A DNA stretch of 64,000 nucleotides from Methylophaga sp. UBA3192 (GTDB lineage Bacteria > Pseudomonadota > Gammaproteobacteria > Nitrosococcales > Methylophagaceae): contig DEXE01000007.1 of the NCBI GenBank assembly GCA_002363955.1, positions 1 through 64,000 on the forward strand, read 5' to 3'. Shown piece after piece: positions 9,488-18,659 of the stretch (the stretch's first letter is position 1; every line of letters begins with the position of its first letter). Position numbers and translations under genes: made by a program. The notes under the pieces were generated by a model. The model saw nothing but the letters and a program-made list of their open reading frames with translations. It had not been told where the DNA came from and did not search any database.

Positions 9488-10377
9488 GTCGAGGAACCCA
9501 CTTTTTGTTTATTTAAAGACAATGAAGCATCAATACTTTGCGCTTTCTCTTTATAGTTTTGAAGGTTTAGCTCCACCCCCAGTACCCCCCCTAATGATGC
9601 CAAATCCTCATTAAATATTTGTGTCAGTTTTTGCGTATGTTGTTCATCTATTAGTGGACGACTTTTTAAAGTCAGTTTATTTTTCACCGCATCACGCAAC
9701 TTTTGTGGAATAAAATGGCGTCGCATCCAGGCTAAAACAGGATTATTGACGACTAGTTCATAACCATTAAACCGCCGAAGTCGCTGACTTGAGACATTTT
9801 GCTCCGGTAGATCTTCATACCAAATAACTGGCTTGTTATAACCCAAAAACGTTGTCACCTTTTCCAGTTCATATTGCGGCCGAACCCTAAAAGCTTCAGA
9901 AAATACAATATGAATATTCTCTGCACCATATGCATCAATGAATGGTTCAAGCTGCATTGAATAACGGCTGTAATTAATAAGCTCATCAAATTCATCAATT
10001 GCCTGATTAATATCGGTTTTGATTACATTCTGAGACCACTGATGAATATAGTGTGAGATTAAACGTTCTATTGGATGGCGAATAACATAAATTAGTTTTA
10101 ATGTAGGCAAATGGGCCTTCATTCGCTCTAAAGTCAGGGGGTAGTCAGGTAATTTTGTGTAGTGCGTACTTGATTCCCCACAAATATCATCTTTACTCGC
10201 CTCAGAGAAAAGGTTGCAATACCAACTCAAACCCAAATTATAGACGTGATCATCACTGAAATAATTTGGCTCTTTCGGGGTCGACATGAAAAAACCCGGC
10301 TGCAATGCCAGTTGCTCGTGCAAAGTGCTCGTGGCACTTTTCATCGCACCGATAATAATGAAATCAGGTTTTTTCAT
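9484..10377 (-). CDS. Sulfotransferase (PAPS-dependent)
   Basis: A 297-residue protein with the 5'-phosphosulfate-binding loop GAMKSATSTLHEQL close to the N-terminus and the 3'-phosphate motif YVIRHPIERLISHY about 80 residues later, both diagnostic of the sulfotransferase fold. STPKEPNYFSDD resembles carbohydrate sulfotransferases of the heparan N-sulfotransferase type. It should move sulfate from PAPS to a sugar of the repeat unit in the cytoplasm. It overlaps its upstream neighbour by 14 bp and its downstream neighbour by 4 bp. The acceptor is unknown. Confidence 0.9.
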   Translation of the reverse strand: MKKPDFIIIGAMKSATSTLHEQLALQPGFFMSTPKEPNYFSDDHVYNLGLSWYCNLFSEASKDDICGESSTHYTKLPDYPLTLERMKAHLPTLKLIYVIRHPIERLISHYIHQWSQNVIKTDINQAIDEFDELINYSRYSMQLEPFIDAYGAENIHIVFSEAFRVRPQYELEKVTTFLGYNKPVIWYEDLPEQNVSSQRLRRFNGYELVVNNPVLAWMRRHFIPQKLRDAVKNKLTLKSRPLIDEQHTQKLTQIFNEDLASLGGVLGVELNLQNYKEKAQSIDASLSLNKQKVGSST

Positions 10378-11338
10378 AGTTATCGGGATGAGTATAAGGT
10401 TTGACCGGTTCCAAGAAATTTATCCACGTATCACACCATTGTTTTTCAGCAATATTAGATTGGTACTTTCGGGAAATGATCGATCTGAAATAAGCAATTA
10501 TCGCCCCCAGGGTCCAAAGTAAATTAGCTGCCAGCAATCCGCTGCGTCCGTATAAAAGGTAAAAGTAACGGGTACGGGATTCATAAAAGTATCTTGGCAA
10601 ACGTTTACGTAATTTTGCTTGCGTCTTGAGAGGAGAGCTACCTCCACGAAGATGAACAACATGCGCATCAGGATTATTAAGGATCTTCCATCCAGCCTTA
10701 ACTGCACGATAACTAAATTCAACATCCTCGTAATACATAAAAAACTCGTCATCCAATAACCCAATCTGCTCAATCACTTTTGCTTTTATCAATATGCATG
10801 CAAAACTTGTCCATTGATAAAAACCAGGTTTATTAATCACAGGTTGTGCAACAACAAACTTAGAAAAAATCTTCGTTATAATACTTGTACTGGATGCTTT
10901 TATTAATTCGCTGATTGGTGAATGAAACCGGAAACAACTCTCTTGAGGGGTAGCGTCCACCCCTTCTAATCTTGGACTTACCATTCCAATTGCAGAATTT
11001 CGTTCAGCGGCTTCTAAAAGCAACTTTATTGCTCCATCACGAACAATTGTATCGCTATTTAGTAATAAATAGTTCTTCGCTTGAACAGAACCTATTCCAA
11101 TATTGTTGCCACCAGAAAATCCAGTGTTATGTCCTACATCAATTAATTTTACCCAACTTGCCGCATGATTTTCCTGTACCCAAATATTGAAGAGGTTTAA
11201 GGAATTATCTTTTGAACCATTATCAACAACAACGACCTGCATTGAATTAGCATCGATTTCAGTTTTCAATGATTCTAATACGGCTTTTACAAGCTCAGGA
11301 GTCTTGTAATTAATTATAACTACAGCAAGAGTCAGCAA
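10364..11338 (-). CDS. Glycosyltransferase family 2 (rhamnosyltransferase-like), TTG start
   Basis: GT-A enzyme beginning LAVVIINYKTPELVKAVLES, then VVVDNGSKDNS, NTGFSGGNNIGI and LLNSDTIV, the pattern of WbbL-type rhamnosyltransferases. FFMYYEDVEFSYRAVKAGW is the acceptor-side motif of the same group. A hydrophobic C-terminal segment may anchor it to the membrane. The start codon is TTG with AAGGA 6 nt upstream; no ATG is near the conserved N-terminus. Rhamnose as donor is a family guess only. Confidence 0.87.
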   Translation of the reverse strand: MLTLAVVIINYKTPELVKAVLESLKTEIDANSMQVVVVDNGSKDNSLNLFNIWVQENHAASWVKLIDVGHNTGFSGGNNIGIGSVQAKNYLLLNSDTIVRDGAIKLLLEAAERNSAIGMVSPRLEGVDATPQESCFRFHSPISELIKASSTSIITKIFSKFVVAQPVINKPGFYQWTSFACILIKAKVIEQIGLLDDEFFMYYEDVEFSYRAVKAGWKILNNPDAHVVHLRGGSSPLKTQAKLRKRLPRYFYESRTRYFYLLYGRSGLLAANLLWTLGAIIAYFRSIISRKYQSNIAEKQWCDTWINFLEPVKPYTHPDNYEKT

Positions 11339-11348
11339 ACTAAATCCT

Positions 11349-12284
11349 TTATTTAATTACAGACCTGTCGATCTCATTCATTTCCTTACGTACAGTCATT
11401 GATTGATTGGTGAGATTAAACCAACGTGATATGCGTTCACGAATCACTAAAGCAAGACCATATCTTTTAATGGAAAATTGTAGCTTATAAAGCTTGTTTT
11501 GAACTTTCAAATAAGCTTTTTGAATTAATGAATTACTAAAATCTCCATAATTACTTGGTTCATATTTAAGACTTTCAAGAACATTACTCACCTTACTTTC
11601 AACCTGTTTCACTTCATTTTTTGTAAGTTTTCTTTTCCATTGATATATAAGATTTACATCAGGTTTTTCGTATGTTGAATTTTCATGGTAATTCAACATT
11701 GAATCTGCGTATGGCACATTACAAAATTCACAGATTTTTTCTAATATAGTTTGCGGATCGGAAATAAGATCTTCAAAGTAGATCTCGATATATTTATTTT
11801 CTGACAGCTTCGGTTTCAGCTTAGTCCAAGATCGCTCAGTCTCGATCCAATGATCAACACCATAATAAACATTGCCCGCCCAGCCCATACCTATACTTGA
11901 TCTAGCAACATCACGCGGATCACGAATTAAATGAATGTACTTGGCAGTAGGAAACCATTTATGAATTTTGTGAAAATGCCTGTGGACATTTAAAGCCAAA
12001 ACATTTCCTTGAGTTGATACTTGTTCAACAAAATTGGAAGTTACTTCAGAATATGTCTGCAACTCATCAGAAATAATTATTTTCTTTGAATTAAATATTC
12101 TATGATTTTGTAACCAATCATAATACTCTTTAAGTTCAGGTGGCTCGCCAGATTCATTAACTTTATCAAATAAAAAATCGAATTCCCCTGGATTATCGAT
12201 GTTGGGGTGCGCATTCAGCATTAAATGCAGTAAAGATGTACCCGATCGCAGAGCTCCACATACAAATACCAAATGATTATCCAC
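11349..12284 (-). CDS. Sulfotransferase (PAPS-dependent), GTG start
   Basis: Second sulfotransferase of the cluster, not closely similar to the first. It has FVCGALRSGTSLLHLML as the phosphosulfate loop and IHLIRDPRDVARSSIG as the 3'-phosphate motif, the general type that includes tyrosyl-protein and carbohydrate sulfotransferases. The frame stays open 63 bp upstream and could start at a TTG overlapping the neighbour. I prefer the GTG, preceded by GGAGA, which places the conserved loop near residue 10 and leaves a 31-bp gap to the upstream gene. About 311 residues. Two different sulfotransferases imply two sulfation positions, or one protein substrate. Confidence 0.87.
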   Translation of the reverse strand: MDNHLVFVCGALRSGTSLLHLMLNAHPNIDNPGEFDFLFDKVNESGEPPELKEYYDWLQNHRIFNSKKIIISDELQTYSEVTSNFVEQVSTQGNVLALNVHRHFHKIHKWFPTAKYIHLIRDPRDVARSSIGMGWAGNVYYGVDHWIETERSWTKLKPKLSENKYIEIYFEDLISDPQTILEKICEFCNVPYADSMLNYHENSTYEKPDVNLIYQWKRKLTKNEVKQVESKVSNVLESLKYEPSNYGDFSNSLIQKAYLKVQNKLYKLQFSIKRYGLALVIRERISRWFNLTNQSMTVRKEMNEIDRSVIK

Positions 12285-12315
12285 TAGACCGTATCTCCAG
12301 TTTAGCTCGGTTCGA

Positions 12316-13404
12316 TTAGCTTGACGAACCGATAAGAGCTGATTCAAATTCTATAACTGAATTTTCCCAAGAACATTGTTTCGCAGATAAAAATGCATTC
12401 TCAGAAACAGTACCCCATTGTTTATTATCCATTTTTATTATCTCAATAATTGCTTTGGCAATTTTATCAGGTGAAAAATCGTCTAATAAATAACCATTTT
12501 TGGAATTAATCAGTGAAGTTGCTGCACCGGCAGGCGTGGCAATTACGGGGGTTCGACAGGCCATTGCCTCAAGAATTGGCAATCCAAACCCTTCATTACG
12601 ACTTGTAAATAGCCATGCATCACATTTAGCGTAAAGTTCCTTAATCATTGATTGCTCAGGACATAGGTAAAAATCCGAATTGCCAGGTAAAGGACAGTTA
12701 ACATTAGCTGGTTTAGAAGAAAAAACAATTATCTTCAGTTCAGGATAACTGTGCCTAACGATATCTATCGCCTTTACAGCTAAATCAGTACCTTTAAAGG
12801 CCCTATCTGAATACATAAAACCAATAGTTGGTGCAGTTTGTTTTGTTCTTATCGGCGCATAAAACTGGCTAGTATCAACCCCATTTAAAACTACCGCATC
12901 TACCAAGCAGTTTTCTAACTTCAATAGTGAATCTGCAATCCATTCTGAAACAACTATTTTCTTAAAGGGAAGTTTATAAGAACCTTTTACAATCTGCTTA
13001 GGTAACCAATCATGCATTTCATAATGCTGAATAAAATAAAATTTTTCTCCTTTATCTGGACTAAGATCTTTAATCCAGGCCGTTGTCATCCAGAAGGTAG
13101 CAATTATCACATCAGCATCGGGAACCAAATCATCAGTCAACTCATCATAAAAATCAATCATCAACATATCTGCTTTGCCATGATCAAAAAATGGACTTTT
13201 ATTAATCTCTTCAGAATTAGACGATATGATTTTCTTATATAAATCCTTACATTTTCTAAAGAAAGTTTGCTTAACCGCACGCGGAGATTTAGGGTAGATA
13301 ATGCTTATCTGATGACCTCGTTCGGCTAAAAGTTGAGCATAAATACCAACCACTCTTACTCCACCAGTAAGATTTAACTCTGGGAGAACAAAACTTACCC
13401 TCAA
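12316..13404 (-). CDS. Glycosyltransferase family 4, TTG start
   Basis: GT-B enzyme of 362 residues. It starts RVSFVLPELNLTGGVRVVG, a glycine-rich acceptor loop, and carries FTSRNEGFGLPILEAMACRT and PVIATPAGA in the donor-binding half. The central YSDRAFKGTDLAV region fits WsaF-type rhamnosyl/hexosyltransferases. TTG start with AAGGA 6 nt upstream. It lies in the AT-rich half of the cluster, and its product should act on the growing repeat unit at the membrane. Confidence 0.87.
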   Translation of the reverse strand: MRVSFVLPELNLTGGVRVVGIYAQLLAERGHQISIIYPKSPRAVKQTFFRKCKDLYKKIISSNSEEINKSPFFDHGKADMLMIDFYDELTDDLVPDADVIIATFWMTTAWIKDLSPDKGEKFYFIQHYEMHDWLPKQIVKGSYKLPFKKIVVSEWIADSLLKLENCLVDAVVLNGVDTSQFYAPIRTKQTAPTIGFMYSDRAFKGTDLAVKAIDIVRHSYPELKIIVFSSKPANVNCPLPGNSDFYLCPEQSMIKELYAKCDAWLFTSRNEGFGLPILEAMACRTPVIATPAGAATSLINSKNGYLLDDFSPDKIAKAIIEIIKMDNKQWGTVSENAFLSAKQCSWENSVIEFESALIGSSS

Positions 13405-13483
13405 TGTAATTCCTTTCTAAATGCTTAATAATTAATGCTACAGTTCGAAATTAAAAAAATAATTTTTTAATTTGACAAGAAAT

Positions 13484-14638
13484 CTATTCCGGTAATGAAT
13501 CCATATAACATTCCAAAGCCATAGTTTGAGGCAAATCCACATCATCAAAAGTAATAATTTGACCAGGCTCTACCTTTCTAATGACAGGTGTATTTTGCAA
13601 TAAACATATAGGTACAGCTTTATTATGATTTTTAATCTCTAAAACATAACCACGTGTATCAAATCCACCTGCACCATGCAAGATTGTATCACCAGGATTT
13701 AATTGTCTTTTCGCTACAGCTCCTGCAGTTATAGTTGGAAATGAAGAGTTATTGATTAATATACCTTCGCCATTTATTACACGACGAAATGTATTTATTA
13801 CTTCCAGATGTGGAATATGGAAAGGTCGTACAAAAATATATGCAGTTTTTTTTGTTGTTTTTAACCTGCTTAATGCCAAATATCCCGGAAGCAAATTCGC
13901 TTCTTCATGATCTGCTAAAATTAATACACCAGGCGGTGCACCATTACATAATAAATAATCACTCACTGGTGCCCCAAGAGCTTTAGCTGCATCAACCAAA
14001 TAATCAAGGTCTTCTAACTTTTTAACCGTTGCGCCTATCATCCCTTCTTTTGCAATTGCTGCCTTTAATCCATTAGCCACAAGTGCCTGCTCTATCTGGA
14101 GTTTGGTACCATCTGTAAATGACGTAACCTGAGATAAGGTAAGGTTTTGTTTTTTTGCCCAGTATTCCATTTCCTCTTCTATTGGATTTGGATTCAGAAA
14201 TCCTTTTAAATTTATATAAGCTAAAGGTTCACACCCCATCCCTTCAAGCTCTTGTTTTAGCCTTGCTAAACAACCAGGCTGATCACCGTCAGCTTCACTA
14301 ATAGATACACCGCGCTTAATAAAATATGAAGCTGATGTCACTTGAAACTCAGCATCGATGGTAATAATTTTCTTATCTGTTTTAGCAACTTCAGAAATGA
14401 CTCTGGTGGCATGTAAAACATCACCTGAACACTCAAGAATTAGATCAGATTCATCAATCAGCTCTTGAATGGATTGTGTATATAAATCTTGGGGCAGTTG
14501 GGGTAAGGCATTAAAATCAAGCTTTCTGCGAGTTAATATTTTTGATACCGCCATATCGCTGGATTTAAGTAGCATTCTTGCAACACCATACGCAATAAAG
14601 CCGGTACCAACGATACCAATCTTTGTTTTGGACTCCAT
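13484..14638 (-). CDS. Homoserine dehydrogenase-like oxidoreductase with SAF domain
   Basis: The N-terminus is a Rossmann fold (KIGIVGTGFIAYGVARML), followed by a catalytic region with DGDQPGCLARL and a FTDGTKLQIEQ motif. From about residue 310 a SAF (antifreeze-type) domain appears: AVAKRQLNPGDTI, then VIRKVEPGQIITFDDVDL. This architecture is found in NAD(P)-dependent enzymes of uncertain substrate, often in surface polysaccharide or sugar-acid loci. It may build an unusual sugar or acid substituent for the polymer. It stands 79 bp downstream of no other gene on its own strand for 478 bp, so it may have its own promoter. Substrate unknown. Confidence 0.75.
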   Translation of the reverse strand: MESKTKIGIVGTGFIAYGVARMLLKSSDMAVSKILTRRKLDFNALPQLPQDLYTQSIQELIDESDLILECSGDVLHATRVISEVAKTDKKIITIDAEFQVTSASYFIKRGVSISEADGDQPGCLARLKQELEGMGCEPLAYINLKGFLNPNPIEEEMEYWAKKQNLTLSQVTSFTDGTKLQIEQALVANGLKAAIAKEGMIGATVKKLEDLDYLVDAAKALGAPVSDYLLCNGAPPGVLILADHEEANLLPGYLALSRLKTTKKTAYIFVRPFHIPHLEVINTFRRVINGEGILINNSSFPTITAGAVAKRQLNPGDTILHGAGGFDTRGYVLEIKNHNKAVPICLLQNTPVIRKVEPGQIITFDDVDLPQTMALECYMDSLPE

Positions 14639-15116
14639 CCCCTTTCCCCCAAGATTACAAAATTTGCATCATTGAGATACACTAACTCATTTACATCATT
14701 AATGGCTAGAGTAATTTACAACAAAGCAAAACTATTGCTTACTTTTTTGATAAAAACTAATAAAATTATCTCATAAAAAAAGAGCTGAAACATTATCAGA
14801 AGAAAAGACATATATATTTTAAGCAACAATTTACAGCTCGGGTTTTTAGAAGCTAATAACTCGATCATCTACGTAATTGCTTGGTGAAGAAAGATTAAAT
14901 TATAAAGAGCATAAACTTAATCAAATAAAGGATAATCAATAAATTAAATCAACATCAAATACATATTCATAAAATAATCGAAATTATATTGGGTAAGTAC
15001 TGATAAAAAATTAATCACGATTAGATATTAATAATAAATTTATAATATCAATAAAAAATACAATAATTAATATATAAAACAGCAGATAAAATAGCACTAT
15101 TATATTTCTTAAAAAG
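14639..15116. other. AT-rich intergenic region, no gene seen
   Basis: 478 bp of strongly AT-rich sequence with stop codons in all frames and no convincing hairpin terminator. The CAGCTC/GAGCTG pair near 14781-14838 has too long a loop to be one. It may contain the promoter of the SAF-domain oxidoreductase gene; I see no decisive -35/-10 pair. Confidence 0.6.
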
Positions 15117-16034
15117 TTAGAATTTAAGCTTAATTATATTTAAATTTGATAAAATTAATATTTTTAACGCTTCAAAAGTATATGTTTTCTTGAATAAGAT
15201 TTTCAACGCATATTTCTTTGATGTTGAGTAGTTTTTGCCATTGAAAGCCCACCAAGCCCATTTAAGATACATATCATTAGTAGTTATTGGGTTTATGTTA
15301 GAATCATCAGCAAAATCTGGTCTTGGAACATTCCTTCTTTCACATGCAGCATAAACGGCTTTCATAGCATTGCTTTTTTGTTCTGCTCTAGCAGAATTCC
15401 CCATACTATCAGGATGCATTCTGTATAAAAAACATACTTCATTTATGTTTTCAAGCTTACCAATCTCTGCAAGCCTTAATAACATATCTAAATCCGGTGC
15501 TTGCTTAAATTCTTTTCTATAACCCGAAACCCTTATTAAAGCTTCTTTTCTAATCATTGCTGATGGATGAATTATCGCACCACCTCTACATGCCATATGC
15601 TCATTATCTATATTTTCATGACCGATAATTTGAAAAAGACAATTTATTCTATCCCCTTCAGGTCCAATGAGTTCAGAAAGAGTACCTACAGCTACATAAT
15701 CTTGATTTTTATCTAAGAACTCGACTTCTTTCTCAAAACGATTAGGTAGACTAATATCATCTTGATCCATCATGGCAATATAAATGCCACAAGCTATTTC
15801 TACCCCCTCGTTAACTGTATCAGAATATCCCTTATTAGCTCTGCTTATAAGCTTTATTCTCTTATCCCTTCTTGCATATTCCTCGACAATAGCTTTAGAG
15901 TTATCAACTGAGCCATCATCAATAATTATAAATTCAAAATCGCTATACGTTTGACCTAAAATCGACTCAATAGCCTCTCTTAAATAGAGTGAACCATTAT
16001 AAACAGGCATCACAACAGAAATTTTAGCATCCAT
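15117..16034 (-). CDS. Glycosyltransferase family 2, tandem paralogue A
   Basis: GT-A enzyme with KISVVMPVYNGSLYLREAI, FIIIDDGSVDNS and AMMDQDDISLPNRF (the DxD-type metal site). The last 100 residues include a MYLKWAWWAFNGKN block shared with the next gene. About 305 residues if started at the ATG that has AAGGA 7 nt upstream; the frame opens further upstream at a TTG without a good site. It is clearly a duplicate of the gene at 16331-17245, most blocks being near-identical. Codon use and base composition are very AT-rich compared with the flanking kilobases, suggesting acquisition. Confidence 0.87.
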   Translation of the reverse strand: MDAKISVVMPVYNGSLYLREAIESILGQTYSDFEFIIIDDGSVDNSKAIVEEYARRDKRIKLISRANKGYSDTVNEGVEIACGIYIAMMDQDDISLPNRFEKEVEFLDKNQDYVAVGTLSELIGPEGDRINCLFQIIGHENIDNEHMACRGGAIIHPSAMIRKEALIRVSGYRKEFKQAPDLDMLLRLAEIGKLENINEVCFLYRMHPDSMGNSARAEQKSNAMKAVYAACERRNVPRPDFADDSNINPITTNDMYLKWAWWAFNGKNYSTSKKYALKILFKKTYTFEALKILILSNLNIIKLKF

Positions 16035-16330
16035 TTTCATGTCCTTAGGCGGCATTAACATATATATCTTCAATAAAAGTAATTGAATTCATTAAAAATG
16101 TAAATATTTTATTCTTACCTAAACTGGTTGTAATACATCGGCATACAAGAAAATAGAGAACTTTCAGCCTTGATAAAAGGTTTAGTATATATATGCGAAG
16201 AACTTTTCGAAAAGGATTTTTTATAGGAAGTGTTTAAACAAAAATTAGAAGTAAATACTCTTAACACGCAATACCTAGACTTGAGGTAAAGAATTTAGAA
16301 GTTAAGCGAAATGAAGTCTCTTTACAGTAC

Positions 16331-17245
16331 TCACACATGTTTAAAATAATTTAAAAAAGATAGAATTATTATTTTTATAGCTTCGATACTATATCCTCTT
16401 TTGAATAAAACTTTCATAGCATACTTCATTGAAGTTGAAAAGTTTTTCCCATTGAATGCCCACCAAGCCCATTTAAGATACATATCATTTTCAGTTATAG
16501 ATTTTAAATTTGGCTTTGAGGTAAGCTTTGGCTTTACAATATTTCTTCTCTCACATGCTGCAAATACTGCTTTAAAAGCATTACTTTGTTGTTGTGCTCG
16601 AGCAGAATTTCCAGCGCTATCGGGATGAACTCTATGCAAAAAACAAACTTCGCTTATATTTTCTAACTTACCAATCTCAGCGAGTCTTAGAAACATGTCA
16701 AAATCCGCTGCTTGATTATACTCCTTCTTATAACCAGAAATTTTCATCAAGGATTCTTTTCTAATCATTACTGATGAATGCATTATTGCCCCCCCCTTAC
16801 CTTTCATATGTTCATTATCTATATTCTCATGTCCAGTAATTTGGAAAAGACAACTGATTCGATCACCCTCTGGGCCAATTAACTCAGGGAAAGTACCGAC
16901 TGCAACGTAATCTGGATTCTTATCTAAAAAATTTACCTGATTTTCAAACCGATTAGATAGACTAATATCATCTTGATCCATAATAGCTATATACTTACCA
17001 CTTGCGATTGTAACGCCTTCATTAAGGGTTTCAGCAATACCTTTATTTGGTCTACTTATTAATTTAATTCTTTTATCATTTTGTGCATATTCTTTAATAA
17101 TTTCGCTAGAGTTATCAATTGAACCATCGTCTATAATGATAAATTCATAATTCTTATAAGTTTGATTTAAAATCGATTCGACAGCTTCTCTTAAATAAGT
17201 TGAGCCGTTATAGACAGTCATCACAACAGAAATTCTTGCCTCCAT
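16331..17245 (-). CDS. Glycosyltransferase family 2, tandem paralogue B
   Basis: Same architecture as the gene to its left: RISVVMTVYNGSTYLREAV, FIIIDDGSIDNS, AIMDQDDISLSNRF, and the MYLKWAWWAFNGKN block near the C-terminus. 304 residues; ATG with AAGGA 7 nt upstream. The two copies are separated by 296 bp of AT-rich sequence without a gene. Divergence is spread along the whole protein, including the region between the IDDGS and GKLEN blocks, so the copies may have come to use different donors or acceptors. Confidence 0.88.
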   Translation of the reverse strand: MEARISVVMTVYNGSTYLREAVESILNQTYKNYEFIIIDDGSIDNSSEIIKEYAQNDKRIKLISRPNKGIAETLNEGVTIASGKYIAIMDQDDISLSNRFENQVNFLDKNPDYVAVGTFPELIGPEGDRISCLFQITGHENIDNEHMKGKGGAIMHSSVMIRKESLMKISGYKKEYNQAADFDMFLRLAEIGKLENISEVCFLHRVHPDSAGNSARAQQQSNAFKAVFAACERRNIVKPKLTSKPNLKSITENDMYLKWAWWAFNGKNFSTSMKYAMKVLFKRGYSIEAIKIIILSFLNYFKHV

Positions 17246-17255
17246 TTGTAATTCC

Positions 17256-18605
17256 TTATAAAAAATTTAATTTAATAAAGTATGAAACCCCAAATATTAT
17301 TGAAATAATTGGCAAAGAAAATATTTCCTTTTTCACATCGAGTAATTTTTCTTTATACATCATGTAAGATGTGGTTGGTATCGCAACTAAAGAATTTAAT
17401 GCAATAGCATAAATAGCCCCTTTAATTCCAAAAATTTTATAGGCTAATGGCATTGAAATAAATAAAAACACCGTTGATAGAAAAATTAATATTGCATTAC
17501 TTTTTGAGTTTCCTCTAGCCATAATGCATGATCCAGCGAGGTTATAGCCTAAAAAAATTATGGAGATTGATAAGATTTGAAGCATCCACCCTGCTTCAAC
17601 ATATCTTGAATCGTATAAAATATTAATTATTAAATCGCTTGAGATATACATTATCCCGCCAACGATAAATGCCACTATATCTACTCGCAACCGTAGTCGA
17701 TAGTATATTGATTTTAATTGTTGGGGTTTTTCCCTCGATATTTCACTTAACATAGGATAAAAAACAGAGTTTACAAGTTGCTTTAAGGTGCTTTGCATAG
17801 CCATTGATAAAAAAAACGCAATACTATAAATACCCAGCATTTCCGATGTTACCCAAGCACCAAGAAACAATCTATCACCCTGCGATAATAAAAAACCTAG
17901 AATTGAACCCAAAAAAATCCATTTACCGAAATGTATAATCTCCCATAAATGATTTTTATCCAGCTTGAATTTACACTGTTCGCCTAAGCTTCTATGGTGT
18001 GACAATAGCATTTTAATGAGGGAGGTCACTAATCCCGCCAAAACTAATACCCATATTTCACGCCAGAACCAGGCCACTGAAACCATAACAATCAAACCAA
18101 TTGTCTGACTGAACAGCTCAATTGTTATGACCTTACTTACCATTAGTTTTCTGTTAAGCACGAAAAGATTAACAGAATTAAAACCAGCCAATACTGCAGT
18201 AAATGACATAACGGCAAGAACGTATGGCAATACCGGATCTGCATAAACTGAATTATCAGGAAAAAAATTATTTTGCTGGGCTGCACCCAAAGCAAAACTA
18301 ATTAGTAGCGCAAACAAGAAAATAATCAAACCGCGGATAATCTGCACACTCCAAGCAGTATTCAAGAAGCCCTGCTCTTCTCCCTTTTTGCTTTGAACTA
18401 TGTTTTGTTGTAACCCAACATCAGAAAACATCGCGATCCCCATTATAAAAACAGTGACCAGCGCCATTACCCCAAACATATCTGGAACCAATAATCGTGT
18501 CATGATCAAATTACTGGCTAAGCGGAGAATTTGTGACGTCATATGCCCTGCAAATACCCATGAAGTAGATGCTGAAACACGCTTTTTTAGTGATAAATTT
18601 TGCAT
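17256..18605 (-). CDS. Lipid-linked repeat-unit flippase (Wzx-like, MOP superfamily)
   Basis: About 449 residues with twelve or more hydrophobic segments. The N-terminal KKRVSASTSWVFAGHMTSQI and LVPDMFGVMALV are typical of polysaccharide-transport MOP flippases (Wzx/WzxC group). It would move the finished undecaprenyl-linked repeat across the inner membrane for polymerisation. It is the first gene of the leftward operon; only 54 bp separate it from the divergent O-ligase-like gene, so both promoters must lie in that gap or in the coding sequences. Confidence 0.88.
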   Translation of the reverse strand: MQNLSLKKRVSASTSWVFAGHMTSQILRLASNLIMTRLLVPDMFGVMALVTVFIMGIAMFSDVGLQQNIVQSKKGEEQGFLNTAWSVQIIRGLIIFLFALLISFALGAAQQNNFFPDNSVYADPVLPYVLAVMSFTAVLAGFNSVNLFVLNRKLMVSKVITIELFSQTIGLIVMVSVAWFWREIWVLVLAGLVTSLIKMLLSHHRSLGEQCKFKLDKNHLWEIIHFGKWIFLGSILGFLLSQGDRLFLGAWVTSEMLGIYSIAFFLSMAMQSTLKQLVNSVFYPMLSEISREKPQQLKSIYYRLRLRVDIVAFIVGGIMYISSDLIINILYDSRYVEAGWMLQILSISIIFLGYNLAGSCIMARGNSKSNAILIFLSTVFLFISMPLAYKIFGIKGAIYAIALNSLVAIPTTSYMMYKEKLLDVKKEIFSLPIISIIFGVSYFIKLNFL

Positions 18606-18659
18606 GGTAGCTTATCAGTTTGTTTGTTAAGATGAAGTTTTGAAAAATACTGTGGAATC

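Noticed and set aside
14781..14838. Inverted repeat GAGCTG...CAGCTC as a terminator
   Set aside because: The loop exceeds 40 nt and the T-run is too short.
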